Source: CALLPQ01 sp964392325 (lineage in GTDB: Bacteria; Pseudomonadota; Alphaproteobacteria; Caulobacterales; Parvularculaceae). From it: a stretch of 64,000 bases of DNA. The notes under the pieces were generated by a model. That model made no database searches, was not told the DNA's origin, and saw only the letters and a program-made list of their open reading frames with translations. Positions 1-9,072 of this stretch are shown piece by piece (the stretch's first letter is position 1; each line of letters opens with the position of its first letter). The translations under genes were made by a program, and so were the position numbers. The stretch is taken from contig CAYMPJ010000009.1 in the NCBI GenBank assembly GCA_964392325.1, positions 62,001-126,000 of the forward strand. The letters run 5' to 3'.

Positions 1-176
1 AAATAGAGAGCCAAAACCTTGCGACCGCTGAAAATTACGCAGTGAAGATGAAACGTATTAGCGGTGCGTCTGTAAAAAAATTGACCATTGACTACAAAGC
101 GAATGGATCTGACGAAGACAAAAGCTTCACCTGCAAGGTGCGCCGAAACAAAGTAATGGAAATCACCCCTATTTAA
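1..176 (+). CDS. C-terminal fragment of an unrecognised protein
   Basis: An open frame enters from the left edge (first whole codon at position 3) and stops with TAA at 174-176. The last 57 residues are rich in Lys, Ser and Asp and end in VRRNKVMEITPI. I do not recognise the family and no domain can be named from so short a piece. It reads towards zapA and is followed within 30 bp by a strong hairpin terminator, which supports it as the 3-prime end of a real transcription unit. The alternating polar and hydrophobic pattern would suit a small beta-rich domain, but that is inference only. Confidence 0.5.
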   Translation, partial: IESQNLATAENYAVKMKRISGASVKKLTIDYKANGSDEDKSFTCKVRRNKVMEITPI

Positions 177-201
177 ACACCCTCCGGAGTGTCCTTAACT
201 T

Positions 202-229
202 AGGCGGGCAATAATGCCCGCCTTTTTTA
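202..229 (+). terminator. Intrinsic terminator after the partial left-edge gene
   Basis: AGGCGGGCA (202-210) pairs with TGCCCGCCT around a short loop and is followed directly by a run of six T. It is placed to end the + strand gene stopping at 176. The stem could also act against the convergent zapA transcript, but no T-run follows it on the minus strand. Confidence 0.85.
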
Positions 230-242
230 TGCTTTTCTAATA

Positions 243-584
243 TTACGGGGAGCCTTTGCCATCTGAACCGAGCATTTCATTGAGAGTATCAACGCGCTGG
301 GTCACGGCTTCTATTATTTTGATTGTGCCTTCATCGTTCTGGGCACCATTAGTGGGCACCGAAATCATGGCGTCAGCATTTTCGCGCATCTCGAAGAGCT
401 CATCACAGGTCATTAACAGCGTCAGTAACATCAGCCGCGTATCCCCGATTTGTCCAACTTCTTCCGCAATCATTTGCAATCGCTCATCGGCCCATGACGC
501 TAATTGATGTAAGCGTGCTTCTTGCCCTTCATCGCAAGTCACTTTGAAGATGCGGTTATTCATGACAATATCGACGTTAGGCAT
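243..584 (-). CDS. zapA: Cell division protein ZapA
   Basis: ZapA is a small cytoplasmic protein that binds and bundles FtsZ filaments in the division ring. The 113-residue product begins MPNVDIVMNNRIFKVTCDEGQE, the beta-strand/hairpin start of the family, and continues into a long heptad-like helix (LASWADERLQMIAEEVGQIGDTRLMLLTLLMTCDELFEM) that forms the coiled-coil dimer. The frame can be extended 11 codons upstream to a GTG at 617. I prefer the ATG at 584 because family homology starts there and a GGA-containing site lies just upstream. The position next to a small coiled-coil gene and transketolase is the usual alphaproteobacterial arrangement. The C-terminal tail is low in conserved signal. 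Confidence 0.85.
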   Translation of the reverse strand: MPNVDIVMNNRIFKVTCDEGQEARLHQLASWADERLQMIAEEVGQIGDTRLMLLTLLMTCDELFEMRENADAMISVPTNGAQNDEGTIKIIEAVTQRVDTLNEMLGSDGKGSP

Positions 585-725
585 ACTAATTATCCATAGC
601 TTGAAAGTAATAGGCACTGTCGAGTGCCGATCTCGAAATATGCAAATTTCATAGGTCTACAGGTAAAGCCAATTCTTTTGGGGCCGCAAGCAATAAAATC
701 GCATTCGCATTTATTCCTTTATATA

Positions 726-965
726 TTAACCAGGCCCTAAAAGAGATTTCGCCTCACTAATGATCTCCCCGACTTGCGATGACGCCTCACCAATAGACTT
801 ACGCAACCCCTCTATTTGCTCCCATGTCTTGTCTTGAACATCGCCTGACGATATCCTGGCAGCGACTTTGTCAGTACCGTCATTAGCCAAGCGCTTTTCG
901 ATTTTGGATTCCAAGCTTTCCAGAGCAGCGGCAAGGGTTTTTACCGATTGATCTAGCTCACTCAC
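726..965 (-). CDS. Small coiled-coil protein (DUF4164-like) next to zapA
   Basis: The product has 79 residues, has no membrane segment or signal peptide, and is almost wholly helical. The N-terminal half (LAAALESLESKIEKRL) has clear heptads, and a second helix covers the last 30 residues. Short coiled-coil proteins of this kind, often labelled DUF4164, are commonly found between zapA and tkt in Alphaproteobacteria, and the context here fits. No enzymatic motif is visible. The name is based on size, coiled coil and neighbourhood, so the family call is moderate while the gene call is good. It is probably transcribed with zapA, which lies 141 bp downstream on the same strand. Confidence 0.6.
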   Translation of the reverse strand: MSELDQSVKTLAAALESLESKIEKRLANDGTDKVAARISSGDVQDKTWEQIEGLRKSIGEASSQVGEIISEAKSLLGPG

Positions 966-1309
966 TTTCGCCTCCTAGGTTAAAAAGGGTTCATGTCCAA
1001 GATGAAGTTTTATGATAGAGTGTTTGAAAATTCTCGCAAATAGTTTGTTGAATGCAGATTTACCGCGGGAAAGGGATTTCCTTTGGTATTTTTGAGTCGA
1101 GGCATTTTGGCTTCAAAATAGCAAATTTAGTCGGCCTGGATTTTTCAGAGTATGGACCAGAGGCCTTCTCTCACGGGATTCGCGCTAAAAACTAACTATT
1201 GCGTCCTTAGTGGGTCTTGACCCGAGGGCATGTGCGAGGCAAGACAAGGCAAGATGTGAGACTCACCTTCACTACTGTCTCCAATTCTATTCCTCAAAAA
1301 GAGCACGCC
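966..1309. other. Divergent promoter region between the coiled-coil gene and tkt
   Basis: This 344-bp stretch separates two divergently read genes and must hold both promoters. I saw no convincing ORF, strong palindrome or RNA-like hairpin in it. The upstream extension of the tkt frame to an earlier start at 1217 carries no family homology. Confidence 0.5.
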
Positions 1310-3286
1310 ATGAGCACTAACAACGATCTGACAGTCTTGGACATGGCAAATGCCATTCGCGCCCTGTCAATGGATGCCGTCGAAAAAGCAAAATCAGGTC
1401 ACCCGGGCATGCCAATGGGTATGGCTGATGTCGCGACTGTGCTGTTTACGAAATTTATGAAGTTTGATGCAAAAGCACCGGAATGGCCCGATCGCGACAG
1501 ATTTGTTCTCTCGGCTGGCCATGGCTCAATGTTGCTCTACTCCCTCCACTACCTGCTTGGCATTCCGGACATGGAGTTACAAGATTTAAAAGACTTTCGG
1601 CAATTTGGCGCAAAAACAGCCGGTCACCCGGAATATGGTCACGCGCGAGGCATTGAAACAACGACCGGTCCACTCGGACAAGGGCTTGCGAATGCAGTTG
1701 GCATGGCCATGGCGGAAGCGCATTTAAATGCCCGTTTTGGCAGCGACCTTGTTGATCACAAAACCTATGTTATTGCCGGTGACGGGTGTTTGATGGAAGG
1801 TATTTCACAAGAAGCAATCTCCATGGCGGGGCACCTAAAGCTCGGTAAACTGATTGTTCTATGGGATGATAATGGCATATCAATAGACGGGCCGGTGGCA
1901 CTTTCCGACTCAACCGATCAATTGCAGCGCTTTGAAGCCTCAGGTTGGAATACCAGCCGTATTGACGGTCATGACCCGGAGCAAATAGAAAAAGCACTGC
2001 AAGAAGCTGAAAATAGCGAGCGTCCAACGCTTATCGCCTGTCGTACTATTATCGGTAAAGGCGCCCCAACAAAAGCCGGAAAATCTTCCTCCCACGGTGC
2101 CCCTTTGGGACAGGAAGAAATTGATGGTACCCGCAAATCTCTGGATTGGCCCCATGCCCCGTTTGAAATACCAGATCCGGTTTTATCAGCATGGAGAAAT
2201 GCTGGTACGCGCGGGCTAGAGGCACATCAGGCATGGATTGCCCGCAAAGATGGCTCTTCGCACACTGCTGATTTTAATATTGCGATGGAAGGTGATTTCA
2301 CAAAACCTCTAAGCGAAGCCCTTAAAGCCTATAAAAAAGAAATAGCCAAGGATCATCCAAAAGTTGCGACCCGCAAAGCATCAGAGATGGTCCTTGAAGT
2401 TGTCAACAATACCATTCCCCATACCCTTGGTGGGTCAGCTGATTTAACTGGCTCGAATAATACCAAAACCAAGGCTCTTACCCCCTACTCCGCCGAGGAT
2501 TATTCAGGCCGTTATATTTATTACGGTATTCGCGAGCATGCGATGGCGGCGGCAATGAACGGGATGGCACTTCATGGCGGCGTTATCCCCTATGGCGGCA
2601 CTTTTATGGTGTTCACTGACTACTGCCGCCCTGCAATACGCTTATCTGCTCTTATGGGTATTAGAGTCGTCTATGTCATGACACACGACTCAATTGGCCT
2701 TGGTGAAGATGGCCCCACCCATCAACCGGTTGAACATCTGGCCGCCCTTCGGGCTATCCCAAATCTCAATGTTTTCAGACCCTGTGATGTGATCGAGACC
2801 GCTGAATGTTGGGAATTATCCCTCAACGCGCCCAAAACCCCGTCAATTCTTGCACTCACCCGTCAGGGCCTTACACCAGCACGTCAAAACCATACTGATG
2901 AAAATCTATGTGCCAAAGGCGCTTATGTAATTTCAGATATGGCGGACTATAAAGCATCGATTTTTGCAAGCGGTTCAGAGGTTGAAATTGCGATAAATGC
3001 GCAAAAGATACTCAAGGATAAATCCATTCCCGTTCGCGTAATTTCCGTTCCGTGTATGGAACTTTTTGCAAAACAGGATGAAACCTACCGCTCATCAATC
3101 ATTGATGATAAGCCAAAAGTTGCCATTGAAGCAGGCATACGTCAGGGCTGGGCCTCGATCATCGGCCATAATGGCAGCTTTGTGGGCATGGATGGCTTTG
3201 GCGCATCTGCCCCTGCACCGGAACTTTACAAACATTTTGATATTACCGCGGATGCAGCGGTGCGCGAAGTAATGAAAAATATTTAG
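1310..3286 (+). CDS. tkt: Transketolase
   Basis: This thiamine-diphosphate enzyme moves two-carbon units between ketose and aldose phosphates and links the non-oxidative pentose phosphate pathway to glycolysis. The 658-residue product has all three domains. The N-terminal domain has AGHGSMLLYSLHYLLG and the ThDP/Mg motif GDGCLMEG...DDNGISIDG. The middle domain has GGSADLTGSNNTK, the REHAMAAAMNG glutamate and HDSIGLGEDGPTHQPVEHL. The frame is open from 1217, but I chose ATG 1310 (MSTNNDLTVLDMANAIRALSMD) because homology begins there and an AAAGAG site lies upstream. It heads a co-directional run with gap (14 bp gap), pgk and a class I aldolase. Confidence 0.96.
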   Translation: MSTNNDLTVLDMANAIRALSMDAVEKAKSGHPGMPMGMADVATVLFTKFMKFDAKAPEWPDRDRFVLSAGHGSMLLYSLHYLLGIPDMELQDLKDFRQFGAKTAGHPEYGHARGIETTTGPLGQGLANAVGMAMAEAHLNARFGSDLVDHKTYVIAGDGCLMEGISQEAISMAGHLKLGKLIVLWDDNGISIDGPVALSDSTDQLQRFEASGWNTSRIDGHDPEQIEKALQEAENSERPTLIACRTIIGKGAPTKAGKSSSHGAPLGQEEIDGTRKSLDWPHAPFEIPDPVLSAWRNAGTRGLEAHQAWIARKDGSSHTADFNIAMEGDFTKPLSEALKAYKKEIAKDHPKVATRKASEMVLEVVNNTIPHTLGGSADLTGSNNTKTKALTPYSAEDYSGRYIYYGIREHAMAAAMNGMALHGGVIPYGGTFMVFTDYCRPAIRLSALMGIRVVYVMTHDSIGLGEDGPTHQPVEHLAALRAIPNLNVFRPCDVIETAECWELSLNAPKTPSILALTRQGLTPARQNHTDENLCAKGAYVISDMADYKASIFASGSEVEIAINAQKILKDKSIPVRVISVPCMELFAKQDETYRSSIIDDKPKVAIEAGIRQGWASIIGHNGSFVGMDGFGASAPAPELYKHFDITADAAVREVMKNI

Positions 3287-3300
3287 CTAGGAGAATAAAA

Positions 3301-4311
3301 ATGACACTCAAGGTCGCAATTAATGGATTTGGGCGCATCGGACGCCTGACGCTACGCTCAATGATAGAAAATAATCGTAAGGGCATTGAAGTCGTTGCCA
3401 TAAATGATCTGGGCCCGGTAGAAACAAACGCCCACCTTGTGCAATATGACTCAATTCACGGAAAATTCCCTAAAAATGTCAAAAGCACTGCCGATACAAT
3501 TGATGTCGGTACTGGCCCGATTAAAGTTTATGCTGAACGCAACCCAGCAGACTTGCCATGGGGGAAATTGGGTGTTGATATCGTCTTTGAATGCACTGGT
3601 ATTTTTGCCTCCAAGGAAAAAGCATCAGCCCATCTTGATGCAGGCGCTAAACGCGTGCTGGTCTCTGCTCCTGCGTCCAATGCAGACAAAACCATCGTAT
3701 ACGGTGTAAATCACGAGCTTCTTAGTGCCAGCGATACAGTGGTTTCTAACGCGTCCTGCACCACCAATTGTCTCGCTCCCATTGCCAAGGTTCTGAACGA
3801 CACTGTTGGCATTGAACGCGGTTATATGACAACCATTCACTCCTATACTGGCGATCAGCCTACTCTCGATACAATGCACAAAGATCTCTACCGTGCCAGA
3901 GCTGCCGCCATGTCGATGATCCCGACTTCAACCGGGGCTGCCAAAGCGGTCGGGTTGGTCATGCCAGAACTTGCGGGTAAACTTGACGGGTCTTCTATTC
4001 GTGTGCCGACCCCTAATGTTTCTGTGGTTGATCTTGTTTTCACACCGGGGCGCGATACCACGACTGAAGAAGTCAACAATGCCATGATTAAAGCTGCCTC
4101 ATCGGGCCCGCTAAAGGGCGTGTTGGCTGTCACCGACAAGCCGCTTGTATCCAGTGATTTCAATCATGATCCTCATTCATCAACTTTTGCCTCCGCGCAA
4201 ACCCAAATTCTGGAAGGTAAGTTGGTTCGGGTTCTTTCATGGTACGACAATGAGTGGGGCTTCTCCACACGTATGACTGACACAGCAATGGAAATGGCAA
4301 AATATTTGTAG
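3301..4311 (+). CDS. gap: Glyceraldehyde-3-phosphate dehydrogenase, type I
   Basis: The enzyme oxidises glyceraldehyde 3-phosphate to 1,3-bisphosphoglycerate with NAD(P) and inorganic phosphate in the cytosol. The 336-residue protein starts with the Rossmann motif INGFGRIGRLTLRS, carries the catalytic cysteine C153 in SNASCTTNCLAP, and ends with SWYDNEWGFSTRM. Length is normal. A clear AGGAG ribosome site lies just before ATG 3301, 14 bp after the tkt stop, so the two genes are very likely cotranscribed. It is followed by a 131-bp spacer and then pgk. Confidence 0.97.
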   Translation: MTLKVAINGFGRIGRLTLRSMIENNRKGIEVVAINDLGPVETNAHLVQYDSIHGKFPKNVKSTADTIDVGTGPIKVYAERNPADLPWGKLGVDIVFECTGIFASKEKASAHLDAGAKRVLVSAPASNADKTIVYGVNHELLSASDTVVSNASCTTNCLAPIAKVLNDTVGIERGYMTTIHSYTGDQPTLDTMHKDLYRARAAAMSMIPTSTGAAKAVGLVMPELAGKLDGSSIRVPTPNVSVVDLVFTPGRDTTTEEVNNAMIKAASSGPLKGVLAVTDKPLVSSDFNHDPHSSTFASAQTQILEGKLVRVLSWYDNEWGFSTRMTDTAMEMAKYL

Positions 4312-4442
4312 GCGTAATGATTGATATATTTCATCGCTCATGGATGGCATGAATCGTTTTTATGATTGGATAGATTATCCTTCAGCCATTTGCGTATTGG
4401 AAAAAAATTTAGCCATAAATTACTTAGCATCCGAGGTTACCC

Positions 4443-5642
4443 TTGCAGAACGTTAAAACCCTCAGTCAAATTAACGCTAACGGCAAACGTGTTTTCGTCC
4501 GTGTAGACTTTAATGTGCCCATTGACGAAAACGGCCAAATCACAGATGCGACCCGCATTGAAAGAGCAAAACCGACAATTGATAGTTTGCGTGAAATGGG
4601 CACAAAGGTGATTTTACTCTCCCATTTTGGAAGGCCCAAAGGGGAAGTTGTTCCGTCCATGTCTTTGCAAGGTGTGGCGAAAGCGGCTGGGCGCGTCCTC
4701 GATACGCCGGTTCATTTTGCCCCGGACTGCATTGGTGATATCGCCGGTGAGGCAGTCGGTAAACTCGCAAATGGCGACGTACTGCTTCTTGAAAACACCC
4801 GTTTTCATGCGGGCGAAGAGAAAAATGATCCTGATTTTGCCAAGGCCCTCGCAGCAAATGGCGACATTTATGTCAATGATGCTTTTTCGGCGGCGCACCG
4901 CGCCCACGCTTCAACAGAAGGGATTGCCCACCTCCTCCCCAGCGCAGCGGGAAAGGCGATGGAGAAAGAACTCGATTTTCTGGGCGCAGCTCTGAATAAT
5001 CCAACCCGTCCCTTAATGGCGGTTGTCGGCGGAGCAAAAGTATCAACCAAAATTCCCCTGCTTCTCAATCTGATTGGTAAAGCTGATATGTTGGTGGTTG
5101 GCGGCGGAATGGCCAACACATTTTTATTCGCAAAAGGCGTTTCCGTTGGCAAATCTTTATGCGAACCATCACTGATCGACACAGCTAAAGAAATTTTATC
5201 TCAAGCAGAGGCGCAAAATTGCGAAATTATCCTGCCAACGGATGGTGTCGTAGCAAAAGAATTCAAAAAAGGTGCACAAAACCGAACCGTTGCAATTGAC
5301 AAGATTGGAACAGATGAAATGGTCCTTGATCTGGGGCCAGATAGCGTCAATCTAATTGCCGAGAAAATGGAAAAAGCAAAAACTCTTGTCTGGAATGGCC
5401 CACTGGGTGCTTTTGAAATTCCTCCATTTGACACAGCAACAGTTGAGGCAGCGCGCTTTGCAGCAAAACGGGTCAAGTATGACGGGCTAGTTGCCGTGGC
5501 GGGCGGCGGTGATACGGTCGCCGCATTAAATCATGCCCAATCCGGAGATGATTTCACCTATGTTTCAACCGCAGGTGGTGCATTTCTGGAATGGCTGGAA
5601 GGAAAAGATTTGCCGGGCGTAAAGGCGCTTTCTTTGTCCTAA
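4443..5642 (+). CDS. pgk: Phosphoglycerate kinase
   Basis: Phosphoglycerate kinase moves the acyl phosphate of 1,3-bisphosphoglycerate to ADP. The 399-residue product shows RVDFNVPIDENG, LLSHFGRPKG, ENTRFHAGEE (substrate-binding N-domain), GGAKVSTKIPLLLNLI, WNGPLGAFE and the nucleotide-binding GGGDTVAAL near the C-terminus. The start is a TTG, supported by GAGG at 4433-4436 with a 6-bp spacer and by homology beginning at residue 2. The 131-bp gap after gap could hold its own promoter. The order gap-pgk-aldolase is a standard alphaproteobacterial glycolytic block. Confidence 0.96.
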   Translation: MQNVKTLSQINANGKRVFVRVDFNVPIDENGQITDATRIERAKPTIDSLREMGTKVILLSHFGRPKGEVVPSMSLQGVAKAAGRVLDTPVHFAPDCIGDIAGEAVGKLANGDVLLLENTRFHAGEEKNDPDFAKALAANGDIYVNDAFSAAHRAHASTEGIAHLLPSAAGKAMEKELDFLGAALNNPTRPLMAVVGGAKVSTKIPLLLNLIGKADMLVVGGGMANTFLFAKGVSVGKSLCEPSLIDTAKEILSQAEAQNCEIILPTDGVVAKEFKKGAQNRTVAIDKIGTDEMVLDLGPDSVNLIAEKMEKAKTLVWNGPLGAFEIPPFDTATVEAARFAAKRVKYDGLVAVAGGGDTVAALNHAQSGDDFTYVSTAGGAFLEWLEGKDLPGVKALSLS

Positions 5643-5756
5643 CAATCAATAAAACAATCAGCAAAAAAGGTTCAATCATAATATTGTTTATGATAGGAAA
5701 AACAAACTTTTGGCGCAGGGGCGATACTGACAAAAATAAAGATCGCGGAGGATCAG

Positions 5757-6803
5757 ATGAATTTAGATGAGTTAAACAAGATTGCAGTAGCCATGGTAGC
5801 GCCGGGAAAAGGCATACTCGCTGCTGACGAATCTACCGGCACTATAAAGAAGCGTTTTGACGATATTAATGTTGAATCCACCGCTGACAATCGCCGTGAT
5901 TATCGCGAAATGCTTTTCCGTTCAAAAGAGGCCATGCAAAACCACATCTCTGGCGTTATTTTGTTTGATGAAACCATACGGCAAAAAGCGGCGGACGGGA
6001 CCCCTCTGACAAAAATCATACAGGATGCTGGATCGATACCGGGTATCAAAGTTGATGCAGGGGCTAAAGATCTTCATGGCTTTCCCGGAGAGAAAGTCAC
6101 CGAAGGGCTCGACGGTTTGCGCGATCGCATGGTGGAATATCATAAGCTAGGTGCACGCTTTGCCAAATGGCGCGCGGTTATTGATATCGGCGCGCAGACT
6201 GGGTCGACATCCGCTTATCAAATCCCGACACGCTATTGCCTAAAGGCCAATGCTGATGCACTGGCGCGATATGCGAGCTTGTGTCAGGAAGCGGGCATCG
6301 TGCCTATTGTGGAGCCAGAAGTCTTGATGGATGGTGACCATGATATTGATCGGTGTATGGAAGTAACCAATGCCTCTCTCTCCTCTTTATTTAGCGCACT
6401 ATACAAAGCGCGCGTACCTCTAGAAGGTGTTATCCTAAAACCAAATATGGTAATCGCTGGCAAAAAATCCTCTAAACAAGCAAGTACCGAGGAAATTGCA
6501 GAAAAAACAATAAATTGTTTCCGTGCAAATGTTCCTGCAGCAGTGCCTGGTATCGTCTTCCTTTCCGGTGGGCAATCCGAAGTCCAGGCAACGGAAAACC
6601 TAAACACAATGAATGCAGCGTATAAAGATCAAATGCCTTGGGGACTATCTTTTTCCTATGGCCGGGCTTTGCAAGCTGGTGCGTTAAAAGCATGGAGCGG
6701 CAAAAAAGATAATATTTCCGCTGGCGCGGCAGCCTTTGCCCATCGCGCCCGTATGAACGGCCTTGCCCAAAAAGGTGAATGGTCCAAATCCCTTGAAGGG
6801 TAA
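5757..6803 (+). CDS. fba: Class I fructose-bisphosphate aldolase
   Basis: The enzyme interconverts fructose 1,6-bisphosphate with dihydroxyacetone phosphate and glyceraldehyde 3-phosphate through a Schiff base. The 348-residue protein is of the eukaryotic-like class I type: it opens with GKGILAADESTGTIKKRF, contains the Schiff-base lysine in GVILKPNM, and has LSGGQSEVQATENLN near the C-terminal phosphate site. It is not the zinc-dependent class II enzyme. An optimal GGAGG lies before ATG 5757. A hairpin terminator at 6851 ends the glycolytic run. Confidence 0.95.
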   Translation: MNLDELNKIAVAMVAPGKGILAADESTGTIKKRFDDINVESTADNRRDYREMLFRSKEAMQNHISGVILFDETIRQKAADGTPLTKIIQDAGSIPGIKVDAGAKDLHGFPGEKVTEGLDGLRDRMVEYHKLGARFAKWRAVIDIGAQTGSTSAYQIPTRYCLKANADALARYASLCQEAGIVPIVEPEVLMDGDHDIDRCMEVTNASLSSLFSALYKARVPLEGVILKPNMVIAGKKSSKQASTEEIAEKTINCFRANVPAAVPGIVFLSGGQSEVQATENLNTMNAAYKDQMPWGLSFSYGRALQAGALKAWSGKKDNISAGAAAFAHRARMNGLAQKGEWSKSLEG

Positions 6804-6850
6804 AACCATACGGTTTTACTATCGAACATTGCATTAATCTGCTATATTCA

Positions 6851-6883
6851 AGCGTGTCGCCCTTAGGTGACACGCTTTTTATT
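6851..6883 (+). terminator. Intrinsic terminator after the aldolase gene
   Basis: AGCGTGTC (6851-6858) pairs with GACACGCT (6869-6876), extended by inner CC/GG pairs, and is followed by five T and ATTT. It closes the tkt-gap-pgk-fba run. Confidence 0.85.
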
Positions 6884-7001
6884 TGGCTCTAGAGTGCATC
6901 CGCGATCCTTTGTATCTCCCTAACTCTCTAGTCCTTTGTTTGACCATGTATCTCTTCGAAAAACCATTTTCGCATTTTTCGAAACACTCTAGAGGCAAAA
7001 A

Positions 7002-7463
7002 ATGTCACGCATTCTCTTTGTCTGTCTTGGTAATATATGTCGCTCCCCCGCAGCGGAAGGTGTGCTCCGCACGAGAGCGCGCGAACGTAATCTAAATCTC
7101 TATATAGATTCTGCCGGTACCGGAGAGTGGCACGCAGGCGATCTCCCCGATAGCCGTATGATCGCTGCAATGGCACGGCGTAAAATGGATATTACCTATC
7201 AACGAGCCCGGCAAGTCGAACTCGCAGATTTTTATACCTTCGATTATATTATGGCTATGGATCTACGAAATTATAATGATTTACTCGCCTTGGCTCCGCC
7301 CAACCGCGAATGCGAAATTAGACTATTTCTTGATTTTGCTGATGGTGATATTCGCGAAACCCCCGATCCCTACTATGATGGACCAGATGGATTTGAACAT
7401 GTGATTGATCTTATCGAAAAAGGAGCAAAAGGGTTTTTAGATTTTCTCGAGGACGAGGAATAA
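7002..7463 (+). CDS. Low-molecular-weight protein tyrosine phosphatase
   Basis: This cytosolic cysteine phosphatase hydrolyses phosphotyrosine, or small aryl phosphates, through a phospho-cysteine intermediate. The 153-residue product carries the P-loop C8-LGNICR-S15 at its very N-terminus and the general-acid loop DPYYDG near residue 126, the two hallmarks of the family. Length is typical. AGAGG lies upstream of ATG 7002. It stands alone, after the aldolase terminator and before a secreted amidohydrolase. No tyrosine kinase or exopolysaccharide gene is adjacent, so its target is unknown. Confidence 0.92.
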   Translation: MSRILFVCLGNICRSPAAEGVLRTRARERNLNLYIDSAGTGEWHAGDLPDSRMIAAMARRKMDITYQRARQVELADFYTFDYIMAMDLRNYNDLLALAPPNRECEIRLFLDFADGDIRETPDPYYDGPDGFEHVIDLIEKGAKGFLDFLEDEE

Positions 7464-7585
7464 ATTCATAACTCATCTTTGCGCTTCTGGTTTATGAAAT
7501 TCCTGCCCTCTCTCACCCAGCTTGCTACTTGTTCCAACATTGTTACACTATGCCATAGAAACTCACTCAGAAGGGAACCAGTCTG

Positions 7586-9007
7586 ATGAAAGCAACAATT
7601 TTTTCAACCTTCGCGATCCTACTCGCTCTTGTGCATACCTCTCATAGTTACGCACAAAACGACAATAACAAAAATATTTTCAGTACAAAAAAGGCCCTCG
7701 TCGGCGGTACACTCGTCGATGGCCTTGGCGGCGCACCAATCAAAAACAGTGTGGTGCTCATTGAAGATAACAAAATTATTGAAATAGGAACGGTGGAGGG
7801 ATTACCAGTCCCGGAAGACTATGAAGTGATTTCAACCGAGGCGATGACTGTTATGCCCGGCTTATGGGAAATGCATGCCCACCTAATGCTCACCGGCCAC
7901 AGTAATTACCCCCATTGGCAAGAAAATTATAGAAACCGATTTTCCACCGAGATAATGCCAGCGTCTGCTGTACAACTATTGCTGGCCGGTATAACCACTG
8001 CGAGAGATTTAGGTGCTCCCCTGGAAGACTCAATTTCTGTTAAAACGAGGATTGCAAACGGTGAAATTCCGGGTCCGAGATTATTTGTATCGGGACCATT
8101 TATACAGCATAAATCATATCCCGGTACGGAAGAATATCGATGGGGAGTTGATAGCCCAAACGATGGCCGCGCAAAAGTCCGTCGCTTGGCACAGGCAGGT
8201 GTTGATGTCATCAAGTTGATTGATCAGGACGAAATGAGTCGCTCGGAAGTTATTGCTGTTATCGACGAAGCGCACAAACAAGGGCTCAAAGTGGTTGGCC
8301 ATTCCCATAAACCAGATGAAATCCGCATTGGGCTTGAAACAGGTGTCGATAATTTTGAACATACCGGTTTAACAACAGCGCCAGAATATCCTGAAGATAT
8401 AATGGTCGCATTAAAAGAGCGAACCGCAAAAGGGCGTATTGCGGGCGGCCCTCTTTATTGGACACCGACTGTAGAAGGGTTGTGGAACTACGAGGAAACC
8501 CGCGATAACCCGGAAGAAAGTGATAGCGATTGCTGGCACCGTGGGCTGAAAAGCGACACAATTGCAGATATCAAGGCTTCCATTAAACACCCCAATCGTC
8601 TGGATTATTTTCAGCTCACACCAAAACGCAAACCAACCCTGAAACGCAAATTCTCCCAATTACGAGAAGCCGGTGTGGTTTTGTTAGTTGGTACAGATAG
8701 CGGCATTCCATTGAAATTTCATTGTCAGTCAACCTGGAACGAAATCGATGTCTGGACACGGGTGATGGGTGTGCCAGTTATGGAAACAATTCAAGCGGCC
8801 ACTTACTGGCCATCAAAAATGATGGGTGTTGAAAATGAATGGGGAACCATTCAACCGGGGCGTTTAGCCGACATTATAGCCATAGAAGGCGATGCCCTTA
8901 AATATCCTGCATTATTCCAAAGGGTGGATTTAGTCATTAAGGACGGCATAGTCTATAAAATTGACGGGCGTCCGGTTGAGGAAAATTTAGCCGCAAAAAC
9001 CGAATAA
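7586..9007 (+). CDS. Secreted amidohydrolase (imidazolonepropionase-like)
   Basis: The 473-residue protein has an N-terminal signal peptide (about residues 1-23, ending HSYAQ) and the amidohydrolase-superfamily barrel. Visible metal-site elements are WEMHAHL, a probable carboxylated lysine in AGVDVIKLI, GHSH, NFEHTG and the aspartate in GTDSGIP. This set is typical of exported prolidase/imidazolonepropionase-like hydrolases of Proteobacteria, several of which cleave X-Pro or other dipeptides. The actual substrate cannot be read from sequence. It appears monocistronic, with its own 122-bp upstream region. It is convergent with lysA. Confidence 0.85.
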   Translation: MKATIFSTFAILLALVHTSHSYAQNDNNKNIFSTKKALVGGTLVDGLGGAPIKNSVVLIEDNKIIEIGTVEGLPVPEDYEVISTEAMTVMPGLWEMHAHLMLTGHSNYPHWQENYRNRFSTEIMPASAVQLLLAGITTARDLGAPLEDSISVKTRIANGEIPGPRLFVSGPFIQHKSYPGTEEYRWGVDSPNDGRAKVRRLAQAGVDVIKLIDQDEMSRSEVIAVIDEAHKQGLKVVGHSHKPDEIRIGLETGVDNFEHTGLTTAPEYPEDIMVALKERTAKGRIAGGPLYWTPTVEGLWNYEETRDNPEESDSDCWHRGLKSDTIADIKASIKHPNRLDYFQLTPKRKPTLKRKFSQLREAGVVLLVGTDSGIPLKFHCQSTWNEIDVWTRVMGVPVMETIQAATYWPSKMMGVENEWGTIQPGRLADIIAIEGDALKYPALFQRVDLVIKDGIVYKIDGRPVEENLAAKTE

Positions 9008-9072
9008 TAAACCCGGCAGAACAAAAGGGTGAGTGGTTTTAAAAATCAGCTTTGACAAACCGTTCCCCTTTT